Shown: positions 33,815 to 41,346 of the stretch, one piece after another | Position numbering within the stretch: position 1 is the first letter of the stretch | Layout of the letters: the number at the start of each line of letters is the position of its first letter | The notes under the pieces: model-generated | Database searches by the model: none | Told to the model about the DNA's origin: nothing | Seen by the model: only the letters and a program-made list of their open reading frames with translations | Origin: Flavimaribacter sp024343425 | Lineage (GTDB): Bacteria; Pseudomonadota; Alphaproteobacteria; Rhizobiales; Rhizobiaceae | Length of the DNA: 64,000 nucleotides | NCBI GenBank assembly: GCA_965227645.1 | Contig: OZ245773.1 | Location: 2,666,001-2,730,000 of the forward strand | Direction of reading: 5' to 3' | Program-made: the position numbers and the translations under genes

Positions 33815-34324
33815 CTACAGCCGGTAGAGGATCTGGTCGTTCCAGAAACGATCCAGACGTTGCAACGCCTTGTTCATCGTCTGGAATTCTTCGGCGCTGA
33901 TGCCTCCGACCTGTTCGATCGAACCGATATGGCGGTCATATAGGGCGGCCACGACGTCGGCCACTTCCCTACCCTTGTCGGTCAGGCTGATACGGACCGA
34001 ACGACGATCGACGCGCGAGCGGCTGTGGTTGATGAAATCGAGATCGACCAATTTCTTCAGATTGTATGAAACATTCGATCCGAGATAGTAGCCGCGGCTA
34101 CGCAGCTCGCCGGCCGTCAATTCCGAATTGCCGATATTGAACAGCAGCAGCGCCTGAATGGCGTTGATGTCGTTGCGGCCATTGCGGTCGAACTCGTCCT
34201 TGATTACGTCGAGCAACCGGCGATGCAGGCGCTCAACGAGCTGAAGGGATTCCATGTAGAGCGAACGCAAAGCATCGCGTTCAACCTTCGGCGGAGACTG
34301 CTCCGCGCGCTGTCTGTTTTCCAT
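33815..34324 (-). CDS. ldtR: MarR-family regulator LdtR
   Basis: A 169-aa winged-helix regulator (MENRQRAEQSPP start). The DNA-recognition part AGELRSRGYYLGSNVSYNLKKLV, the wing SRSRVDRRSVRISLTDKG, and the C-terminal LDRFWNDQILYRL match the alphaproteobacterial LdtR group, which activates an L,D-transpeptidase gene and responds to membrane or osmotic stress in the organisms studied. An in-frame ATG lies 6 bp earlier, but it would sit 1 bp from the ribosome-binding GAGG, so the inner ATG is favoured. That GAGG can be buried in a leader hairpin (next feature). It lies downstream of a DUF6163-like gene. Confidence 0.88.
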   Translation of the reverse strand: MENRQRAEQSPPKVERDALRSLYMESLQLVERLHRRLLDVIKDEFDRNGRNDINAIQALLLFNIGNSELTAGELRSRGYYLGSNVSYNLKKLVDLDFINHSRSRVDRRSVRISLTDKGREVADVVAALYDRHIGSIEQVGGISAEEFQTMNKALQRLDRFWNDQILYRL

Positions 34325-34329
34325 TGTCA

Positions 34330-34372
34330 TGCCTCACTGTTTTTTGCCGGTTGTTTTTTCCGGCTTGAGGCA
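34330..34372 (-). promoter_or_regulatory. Leader hairpin that can hide the ldtR ribosome-binding site
   Basis: TGCCTCA and TGAGGCA are exact inverted repeats, and inside them GCCGG and CCGGC form a second inverted repeat. On the ldtR mRNA the right-hand arm contains the GAGG that precedes the start codon by 7 bases. The two AAAAAAC runs lie in the loops. The pairing is read directly; a regulatory effect is inference. Confidence 0.45.
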
Positions 34373-34454
34373 ACACTATCGAATACGTCTAAAATTCACC
34401 TTAAAATGCAGCATTAACAGGAGGTTACCTGAACGAATGCAAATTGAGGGTGAA

Positions 34455-34886
34455 TCAAATATTACTTCCGCCCATTTCGCTGCGCGGATTGAAGTAGATG
34501 ATAAGCCGCAAAATGACATAGGTAATGGCGACCACGCAGTGGATGGCGAGCAGGTACCAATAGTTTCCGTAGAGAGACGAAAACCCGCCATACATCAGGG
34601 ATTCCGCCGCCGCCGCCACGATCCATACGACCGGTCCCCAGGACACCAGCATCCACAGGCCGATGCCGGCGACCGGCCACAGCACTGCGAGGATGGCCAC
34701 CGCGGCTTTCCAGTGCGACGGCAGAACGTCGAACCGCCATGCGCCGCCGCCATAGACGCCTATAAGCAGAGACCAGTACCACAGGCCAGCCCCAAGACAG
34801 TAGAAGGACACGACCCTCTGGAAGATATCGAAAGCTGTTTCGGCCGCAGTGGGACGCGGCGGCATCGGCTCCTGGACATCGGTCAT
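34455..34886 (-). CDS. DUF6163-like integral membrane protein
   Basis: A 143-aa protein with four hydrophobic segments (about 25-45, 60-82, 86-105 and 115-135) and a short polar N-terminus. The patterns GLWYWSLLIGVYG and AAESLMYGGFSSLYG match a small family that I know from Rhizobiales next to ldtR. Function unknown. Its ATG overlaps the stop of the enoyl-CoA-hydratase-family gene upstream as ATGA, so the two are coupled. The next gene on the strand is ldtR, about 130 bp on. Confidence 0.8.
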   Translation of the reverse strand: MTDVQEPMPPRPTAAETAFDIFQRVVSFYCLGAGLWYWSLLIGVYGGGAWRFDVLPSHWKAAVAILAVLWPVAGIGLWMLVSWGPVVWIVAAAAESLMYGGFSSLYGNYWYLLAIHCVVAITYVILRLIIYFNPRSEMGGSNI

Positions 34887-35938
34887 GCGTCGGGCGCTCC
34901 CTCAAGATCGCCGGTTTCCAATGGCGTGAAATAGGCGTCCACCATGTCGTTTGTAACCTTGTCGAGACTGTCCGGATCCCATTGCGGCGCCGCGTCCTTG
35001 TCGATGATGACGGCGCGAATGCCTTCGTAGAAATCATGTCCCTGCAACATACGCACGAGGATCCGATACTCCATACGCATGCATTCCGCCAGACTGCGCC
35101 CGCGGCCTTCAGCCAGCTGACGGAACGTCACGGCCATGCTCACCGGACATTTGGAAGACATCTTTTCCAGACAGATCGTAGCAACCGGATCGGACTCCGT
35201 CCGAGACTGGAGATTGTTCATAACATCCGTAAGCGTGTCGCCCGCAAAGATGCATCTGATATGTTTGTGATCGTGGCTGGCCGGCGCCGCCTTCGCAGGA
35301 TCGCACAGATCTGACAGAACCTTCTCCGGATCTCCGGTCTCAGCAAGCAGGCGTAGAATTTCGTCCAGATCAACAGACCGGGCGGCATGGGTGGCGATCC
35401 CGCATTTCAGCGCGTCGCCGGATTTGATGCGGTCGCCCGTCAGTGCAAGATAGAGGCCAAAATTTTCATCCAGGCGGGGCAGGAAATGGCTTCCGCCGAC
35501 ATCCGGGAAGAAGCCGATGCCGACTTCCGGCATGGCGAAAACCGCATTCTCGGTCATGACGCGATACTGGCCATGGACCGATATGCCGACGCCGCCGCCC
35601 ATCACAATGCCGTCAATCAGAGACACGATCGGCTTGGGATAAACGCCCAGCCATGCATTGAGACGATACTCGTCAGCAAAGAAACCGTAAGGCGGATCGC
35701 TCGCCACGCCGCGCGTGTAAACCTCCAGCAGATCTCCGCCGGCGCTGAAGGCGCGACCTCTGGCCCTGATCACGATGACCTGGACCTGCTTATCTGCCTG
35801 CCATTCCCCGAGCGCGGCTGATATGGCTTTGATCATGAGATGGCTGAGCGCGTTCAGCGCCTTTTCACGAACAAGCGTGATGACGCCAGCCCGTCCGCTG
35901 ATTTCAAACTCGATCTGGCCGGCTATGTCGAACTGCAT
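34883..35938 (-). CDS. Enoyl-CoA hydratase/isomerase-family protein, 3-hydroxyisobutyryl-CoA hydrolase-like
   Basis: A 351-aa crotonase-fold protein. The oxyanion-hole segments RGRAFSAGGDL and IVMGGGVGISVHG are clear. The extra C-terminal region (SSKCPVSMAVTFRQL, then VRAVIIDKDAAPQWDP-like text) is typical of 3-hydroxyisobutyryl-CoA hydrolases of valine breakdown and longer than plain enoyl-CoA hydratases. The catalytic Glu/Asp in PEVGIGFFPDVGGS is present. It is divergent from hemB and coupled to the small membrane protein gene. Substrate assignment is by family only. Confidence 0.88.
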   Translation of the reverse strand: MQFDIAGQIEFEISGRAGVITLVREKALNALSHLMIKAISAALGEWQADKQVQVIVIRARGRAFSAGGDLLEVYTRGVASDPPYGFFADEYRLNAWLGVYPKPIVSLIDGIVMGGGVGISVHGQYRVMTENAVFAMPEVGIGFFPDVGGSHFLPRLDENFGLYLALTGDRIKSGDALKCGIATHAARSVDLDEILRLLAETGDPEKVLSDLCDPAKAAPASHDHKHIRCIFAGDTLTDVMNNLQSRTESDPVATICLEKMSSKCPVSMAVTFRQLAEGRGRSLAECMRMEYRILVRMLQGHDFYEGIRAVIIDKDAAPQWDPDSLDKVTNDMVDAYFTPLETGDLEGAPDA

Positions 35939-36106
35939 TGCAGGCCCTCCCCGTCAGAAATTACCCTTCGTCTATGCAAAGCCTTGCGCGTGGCGTCAAT
36001 GGCCGCGACGAAATGTTGTCGCATGGTTCCGCTTACGGGTTTGGCGCAACAGCAACGACATGATAAGGAAGCGGCAAGGTAAAAACTGGACATCAGCGGA
36101 GCACAC

Positions 36107-37138
36107 ATGAACCGCCAATTCTCCCGGAACACACTCGGCCGCAGCGTTGACGACATTACCGGCAGCCGGCGCATGCGCCGCAACAGAAAGGCTGACTGGA
36201 CGCGCAGGCTGGTGCAGGAAAACCGGCTCACCGCCGACGACCTGATCCTGCCGATCTTTGTCGTCGCCGGCGAAAACCGCAGCGAACCGATCGAAGCGAT
36301 GCCTGGTCTGTTCCGGTTGTCGCCGGATCTTGCGGCGCGCAAGGCCGAAAGAGCGGCCGAACTCGGCATCCCGGCTATCGCCACCTTCCCGGCCATCGAC
36401 GCCGAACTGAAGGACAATTCCGGTTCGCATATCCTGAACCCGGATAATGTCATTAACCAGGCGTCGGCCGCGATCAAGAAAGCGGTTCCGGAAATCGGAG
36501 TGATCACAGACGTCGCTCTCGACCCGTTCACCGACCACGGCCATGACGGCGTCCTGCGGGACGGCGAGATCCTGAACGATGAAACTGTCGCGCAATTGAC
36601 GGAAGCAGCGCTCCTGCAGGCGGAAGCCGGCGCCGACATCATCGCGCCTTCCGACATGATGGACGGTCGCATCGGCGCGATCCGCGAGGCGCTGGACCGC
36701 AACGGCCACCAGAATGTCGGCATCATGTCCTACGCGACCAAATTCGCTTCCGCATTCTATGGTCCCTACCGCGAGGCGATCGGCACGCAAGGTCTTCTGA
36801 AGGGCGACAAGCGCACCTACTATGTCGATCCAGCCAACACCGACGAGGCGGTGCGCGAGGCGGCGCTCGACATCGAGGAAGGCGCGGACATGATCATGGT
36901 CAAGCCGGGTCTGCCCTATCTCGACATTATCTTCCGACTGAAGCAGACCTTCGAGATGCCGACCTTCGCCTATCAGGTGTCAGGCGAATATTCGATGATC
37001 AAGGCCGCCGCGCAAAACGGCTGGATCGACGGCGAAAAGGTGATGATGGAAAGCCTGCTCGCCTTCAAGCGCGCCGGTTGCGATGGAATTCTCAGCTACT
37101 TTGCAGAGGAAGCTGCTGAACTTCTCCAGAATACCTGA
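36107..37138 (+). CDS. hemB: Porphobilinogen synthase (delta-aminolevulinate dehydratase), Mg2+ type
   Basis: Second step of tetrapyrrole synthesis, condensing two 5-aminolevulinate molecules. The 343-aa protein has a GGAG ribosome-binding site. Schiff-base lysines are Lys212 in MSYATKFASAFYG and Lys266 in MIMVKPGLPYLD. The metal loop reads DVALDPFTDHGHDGV with aspartates where zinc enzymes have cysteines, which by family knowledge predicts Mg2+ dependence as in Bradyrhizobium. It precedes the RDD gene, the usual rhizobial neighbour. Confidence 0.96.
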   Translation: MNRQFSRNTLGRSVDDITGSRRMRRNRKADWTRRLVQENRLTADDLILPIFVVAGENRSEPIEAMPGLFRLSPDLAARKAERAAELGIPAIATFPAIDAELKDNSGSHILNPDNVINQASAAIKKAVPEIGVITDVALDPFTDHGHDGVLRDGEILNDETVAQLTEAALLQAEAGADIIAPSDMMDGRIGAIREALDRNGHQNVGIMSYATKFASAFYGPYREAIGTQGLLKGDKRTYYVDPANTDEAVREAALDIEEGADMIMVKPGLPYLDIIFRLKQTFEMPTFAYQVSGEYSMIKAAAQNGWIDGEKVMMESLLAFKRAGCDGILSYFAEEAAELLQNT

Positions 37139-37253
37139 CCCAGGCGCGCGCCGGCGACAGCTTGATATCAAAGGTTAAAATACCCACTTGCTGTATGTTC
37201 CCGTATGGCCATGCGACCGTGCGAAAGAACAGCAACGGACTGGAGACGAGCTT

Positions 37254-37730
37254 ATGTCGCTTGCGGAAGCAGATGTCATTGTGGACAGAAACCCCGATCT
37301 GGACAGCTGGAAAAGTTTCAGCGGCGTGCGGTCGCGGCGTGTTTTCGCTTTCCTGATCGACTATGCTCTCATACTGGCGCTTTGTGTGCCGGCCGCGGTG
37401 CTGGTATTCTTTATCGGCGTTTTCAGTCTTGGCCTAGGCTGGATGCTCTATTCCATCCTCTTCTTCCTTGTCGCTGTGCCCTATATCGGCCTGACGCTAG
37501 GCGGCCTCAACCAGGCGACGCCTGGAATGCGCCTGAATGGCATCAAGATGGTGCGGCTAGACGGCGCGCCAGTCGATTCGATGCTCGCGATCGCCCATGG
37601 CGCCCTGTTCTGGATCGCCAACGCGGTGCTGACACCGCTGATCCTGCTTGTCAGCCTGTTTTCCGGCAGAAAACGCCTGCTGCACGATATGCTTCTTGGC
37701 GTTGTCGTCATCCGCGACGAGGCAGCATAG
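37254..37730 (+). CDS. RDD-family membrane protein
   Basis: A 158-aa inner-membrane protein beginning MSLAEADVIVDRN, chosen because GGAG lies 8 bp upstream; the frame is open to an ATG 66 bp earlier. The RDD pattern is visible: RVFAFLIDYALILALCV (Arg and Asp in helix 1), TPGMRLNGIKMVRLDG, and SGRKRLLHDMLLGVVVI near the end. Three to four helices. Function unknown, though some family members are ion/proton exchangers. In relatives the next gene is bpt; here 5.4 kb of accessory DNA separates them. Confidence 0.88.
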   Translation: MSLAEADVIVDRNPDLDSWKSFSGVRSRRVFAFLIDYALILALCVPAAVLVFFIGVFSLGLGWMLYSILFFLVAVPYIGLTLGGLNQATPGMRLNGIKMVRLDGAPVDSMLAIAHGALFWIANAVLTPLILLVSLFSGRKRLLHDMLLGVVVIRDEAA

Positions 37731-37831
37731 GCGGCAAAACAACCTATGCGGTCATATTGAGGCCTTGGTTCCCATAAAGATGGCGAAGCGGATTGTTTCA
37801 TCTGCTTCAAATCTCCCGAGGGATACCCCAA

Positions 37832-39637
37832 GTGTCATTTCTGAACGGCATCGCGAAGCGCGCGCCTTCGTTTTCAAAGACATTCGGACGATTTCCGCTG
37901 CCTGTGCTGGCAAGCGTGATTGCGACGGTGATCGCCAATCTCGACATTGCCAAACTCTACAAGCTCGCTGACTACGATAATGAAATTCCTGGCTACAGCC
38001 AGTTTTCCTCCACTCAACTATATGCGGCGCTGATAGCCGCTTTTTTTGCATCCGGCGCGGCTCACCTTTTCGCGGAAAGCGGGCGGTGGAAAACAGGTGC
38101 AAATTATGCTTTTGCCGGAGTGATCGCTCTGATCGCCGCTGCACCCTTCTGGCTCGTCAGCGGCCTAGGGATGAGTGTTCTGCTCACATTCTGGCTGCCG
38201 GGAATTCTTTTACTCCTGATGGTTTCCGGCTTTCTACGCGGGCGCAACGACGATCTAGCTCTGTGGACTTTCAATTACCGTCTTGGCCTTGCTGTCATCC
38301 TGGCCGGACTCGCTGCGCTTGCGTTCATTCTTGGAGCCTACGCAGTTCTTGCAAGTATCGACTATCTTTTTGAGCTCGATCTCAAATACGATATTTATGA
38401 CCATGTCTATGTGACCGGGTTGCTACTCGTTGCGCCGCTCTTCGGACTGGAGATGGTCGCGCCGGATTTGCATGGTTCAGGCGAAATAGAAAAGAGGGGA
38501 CTCACATATCGGGTTCCTCTTCTCCTTCTCACCTATCTCCTGCTTCCACTTCTGCTCATCTACACGATTGTTATATACGCCTACGCCGCGAAGACCGCCC
38601 TTGCATGGGAACTCCCGCGTGGACAGGTGGGAGTGATGGTTCTGTCCTTTGCCGCCGGTTGCGTCTCGATCTGGATGCTGGCGATCCCCTATCGCGACAG
38701 CAGTTCTCTCTTGCTACGGCTGTTCCGGAGAAGCTGGTATTGGCTCCTGATCGTCCCGCTTGTTCTCTTCATCATAGGAACCTACCGGCGCGTTTCCGAA
38801 TACGGCATAACACCGGAACGTTACGGACTTATCCTCGTGGGACTCTGGATCGTCGGCATGATCTGCCTCTTTGTTATACGCAGTAGCAAAGTCCAGCCAC
38901 GAGTTATCATCGCCACACTCGCCATCATGCTTATGCTGGCGTCCTTCGGACCGTGGAGCGCGGCTGCAGTCTCGGTTCGCGACCAGTTCGGGCGACTGGT
39001 CGTATTGCTGGAAGAAAATCAGATTCTGGTGGATGGCAAAATTGCGCCGCCTCAGACAACCGATGCCGAAACGAGAGAAGACATCAAATCGTCGCTCACA
39101 TTCCTGTCCAAGTCAGGACATCTCAGCGATCTGAAAGTTTTTTTCGATGGCAACGAAGATGAAAACAACAGGTTCAATCGTATCGACAGCGTAAGACGCC
39201 TCACGTCCTTGCTGGCTGGCGATGACGCCCAGGCGAGGAGAATGCAGGAAGTCGAGTTTTACAGCAGAGAACCGGGACACGTCGAAACTGGTGGCTCCGC
39301 ATTTGTATCCGGACCGTATACGCTTGGCAACAAATGGGGTCGTTATCACGACACACTGGCGAGTGACTTGAAAGTCGAATTGCACGACGATCACCTGCGT
39401 GTCGACTACAGAGGCCAGCATTGGACCATAACTTCCAGACACATTTTGGATGAGGTGCAAAACCGACACCCGGCTTCCATGAACGAGGCGATGCCTTTTG
39501 AAATGGATGGATCTCGAGACCAGGTATGGCTCATCGTTAACCGGCTCAACGGCCGCTTGGAAGGAAAGATCGATGACGGATCGGATTCGTCCCATATTTC
39601 AAGTCTTAATTTCACGATAATAATTAGTCGGCCGTGA
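37832..39637 (+). CDS. DUF4153-domain membrane protein, 3' end rewritten by an IS insertion
   Basis: About 601 aa from a GTG start with GAGGG upstream; an ATG 39 bp earlier is an alternative. The first 390 residues hold about 11 membrane segments, and the rest is a soluble domain (IDSVRRLTSLLAGDDA, GPYTLGNKWGRYHD). It resembles DUF4153 proteins of unknown function. Codon use looks more AT-rich than its neighbours, suggesting transfer. The last codons (S-R-P-stop) run into the left end of the IS5-family element; joining the flanks at the six-base duplication gives an ending S-T-D-stop, so the protein is nearly full length. Confidence 0.8.
   Translation: MSFLNGIAKRAPSFSKTFGRFPLPVLASVIATVIANLDIAKLYKLADYDNEIPGYSQFSSTQLYAALIAAFFASGAAHLFAESGRWKTGANYAFAGVIALIAAAPFWLVSGLGMSVLLTFWLPGILLLLMVSGFLRGRNDDLALWTFNYRLGLAVILAGLAALAFILGAYAVLASIDYLFELDLKYDIYDHVYVTGLLLVAPLFGLEMVAPDLHGSGEIEKRGLTYRVPLLLLTYLLLPLLLIYTIVIYAYAAKTALAWELPRGQVGVMVLSFAAGCVSIWMLAIPYRDSSSLLLRLFRRSWYWLLIVPLVLFIIGTYRRVSEYGITPERYGLILVGLWIVGMICLFVIRSSKVQPRVIIATLAIMLMLASFGPWSAAAVSVRDQFGRLVVLLEENQILVDGKIAPPQTTDAETREDIKSSLTFLSKSGHLSDLKVFFDGNEDENNRFNRIDSVRRLTSLLAGDDAQARRMQEVEFYSREPGHVETGGSAFVSGPYTLGNKWGRYHDTLASDLKVELHDDHLRVDYRGQHWTITSRHILDEVQNRHPASMNEAMPFEMDGSRDQVWLIVNRLNGRLEGKIDDGSDSSHISSLNFTIIISRP
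39621..39626. repeat. Left copy of target-site duplication (TAATTA)
   Basis: TAATTA directly outside the left inverted repeat; the identical hexamer follows the right end at 41179-41184. Because it is a palindromic AT-rich sequence, a 2-bp TA duplication is an alternative reading. Confidence 0.6.
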
Positions 39638-41178
39638 AGTATCGGCAACCTACTGATAATACGGAGTGAACTGTGGCGTTTTGCCTGCAGATATTGCAGG
39701 AAAGAGGATGATTGCGGGTTATTTCCTTGCAATTTGTTTTAGCGATTTCCTTGGGCGGCGAACCATGATTCACTGTTGCTGACGGTGATGAATCGGGGAA
39801 ACGACAATGTCGAGGCCACGCGAGAAACGCGAGACGGGAGAACAGGATCTGTTCCGCTCCCGGCTCGACCAGATCATCAACATGAAGCACGAACTGGCGC
39901 GGCTGGCGCAGGTGATCGACTGGCCGGTTCTGGAAGCGCGCTTCGGCTCGGTCTACTCGGACGGACCGGGCATGCCGCCGCTGCCGACCCGTCTGATGGC
40001 GGGGCTGGCCATCCTCAAGCACACCTTCGACCTGTCGGACGAGGAGGTGTGCGCGCGGTGGGTGGAGAACCCTTACTTCCAGTATCTGTGTGGCGAGGAG
40101 TTCTTCTGTCACGACCTGCCGTTCGACCGTTCGTCGATGACGCGCTGGCGCCAGCGCATGGGCGAGGAGAAGATCGCGGCGCTGCTGAGCGAAAGCCTGA
40201 GCATTGCGGTCAGGACCGGGGCGATGAAGCCGCAGGATACAAGACGGGTGATTGTCGACACGACGGTGCAGCCGAAGAACGTGATGTTTCCGACCGACGC
40301 CAAGCTGATCCACCGGGCGCGCGAGCGGCTGGTCAGGCTGGCGAGGAAGGCAGGCCTTGACCTGCGCCAGACCTATGTGCGGGTGGGCAAACGGGCGTTG
40401 ATCAAGCATCAGCGTTATGCCCATGCAAAGCAATACAAGCGAGCGAACAGGGCGTTGCGCACGCTGAAGACGTATCTCGGGCGCACGATCCGCGACATCG
40501 AGCGCAGGAGCGCCGGCAACGAGGACCTGGAGAGGGCGTTCAAATGGCCGCTCTATCAGGCCTCGGCGGTTCTGGAGCAAAGGCAGCGCCAGCGCGGCCG
40601 CAAGATCTACAGCCTGCACGCCCATGAGGTGGAATGCATCGGCAAGGGCAAGGCCCACGCGCCTTACGAGTTCGGCGTCAAGGCCTCGATCGCCACGACG
40701 CTCAACCGCTCGAAGGGCGGCCAGTTCGCGCTGCACGCGAAGGTGCTGCCCGGCAATCCCTATGACGGCCACACGCTGGCGAGCGTAATCCCGGACATGG
40801 AGAGGTCCATCGGCAACCAGATCGACCGTATTCTGGCCGACGCCGGATACCGCGGCCACAATGCGCCCGACAGCCACAGGTTCAGGGTATTCACCGCCGG
40901 CCAGAAGCGACGGGTCACGCCAGCAATCAAGCGACAGATGCGCAGACGCTCGGCGGTCGAGCCGGTCATCGGTCACATCAAGGCCGTACATCGCATGGGC
41001 CGCAACTATCTCGCCGGAGAACAGGGCGACGCCAACAACGTCATCCTGGCCGCTGCCGGATACAACTTCTCACTTCTGCTCAAATGGTTCAGACAGATTT
41101 TGTGGCTGCTCGCCTCTGCGCTCATCTCACACAGAATATCAATTGCAGCCTGAAACAGACCCTTTGTTCACGGTCGAC
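39627..41178 (+). mobile_element. IS5-family insertion sequence, apparently complete
   Basis: A 1552-bp element with one transposase gene. The ends are imperfect inverted repeats: left GTCGGCCGTGAA and, read on the other strand, right GTCGACCGTGAA (11 of 12 match). It is flanked by TAATTA on both sides, consistent with a target duplication. The full-length transposase, matching ends and flanking repeat suggest a recent insertion. It sits in the last codons of the DUF4153 gene and points the same way. Confidence 0.85.
39807..41153 (+). CDS. IS5-family transposase
   Basis: A 448-aa DDE transposase. An N-terminal DUF772-type domain (about 35-120; LPTRLMAGLAILKHTFDLSD, FDRSSMTRWRQRMG) precedes the catalytic domain. 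The acidic residues are Asp151 in VIVDTTVQPKN, Asp in ILADAGYRGHN (about 346) and Glu in SAVEPVIGHIK (about 387), with the usual R and K after the last. The start has GGGGA 7 bp upstream. There is no frameshift or internal stop, so it is likely active. Confidence 0.95.
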   Translation: MSRPREKRETGEQDLFRSRLDQIINMKHELARLAQVIDWPVLEARFGSVYSDGPGMPPLPTRLMAGLAILKHTFDLSDEEVCARWVENPYFQYLCGEEFFCHDLPFDRSSMTRWRQRMGEEKIAALLSESLSIAVRTGAMKPQDTRRVIVDTTVQPKNVMFPTDAKLIHRARERLVRLARKAGLDLRQTYVRVGKRALIKHQRYAHAKQYKRANRALRTLKTYLGRTIRDIERRSAGNEDLERAFKWPLYQASAVLEQRQRQRGRKIYSLHAHEVECIGKGKAHAPYEFGVKASIATTLNRSKGGQFALHAKVLPGNPYDGHTLASVIPDMERSIGNQIDRILADAGYRGHNAPDSHRFRVFTAGQKRRVTPAIKRQMRRRSAVEPVIGHIKAVHRMGRNYLAGEQGDANNVILAAAGYNFSLLLKWFRQILWLLASALISHRISIAA

Positions 41179-41184
41179 TAATTA
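41179..41184. repeat. Right copy of target-site duplication (TAATTA)
   Basis: Matches the hexamer at 39621-39626, immediately outside the right inverted repeat of the insertion sequence. Confidence 0.6.
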
Positions 41185-41346
41185 GCACCGATTGAGCCAA
41201 ATGGCGCCTGAAACAGAATCCCGCAAACGCGACGCTCTCCGCAATTTATTGCTGCGACGAAGCCCTTAATCGCAACAAGCCGCTTTGATGGCGCCAATTC
41301 CATCGCTAAGATCGCGCACCGTGCAATAATATATTCAGGGCGGCGC

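Noticed and set aside
34390..34420. TTAA repeats as a CtrA-type site upstream of ldtR
   Set aside because: The two TTAA elements are 9 bp apart rather than the 7 bp of the CtrA consensus.
39624..40991. Open frame of 455 codons opposite the transposase
   Set aside because: The transposase on the other strand has all three catalytic residues; the opposite frame is a by-product of its codon use.
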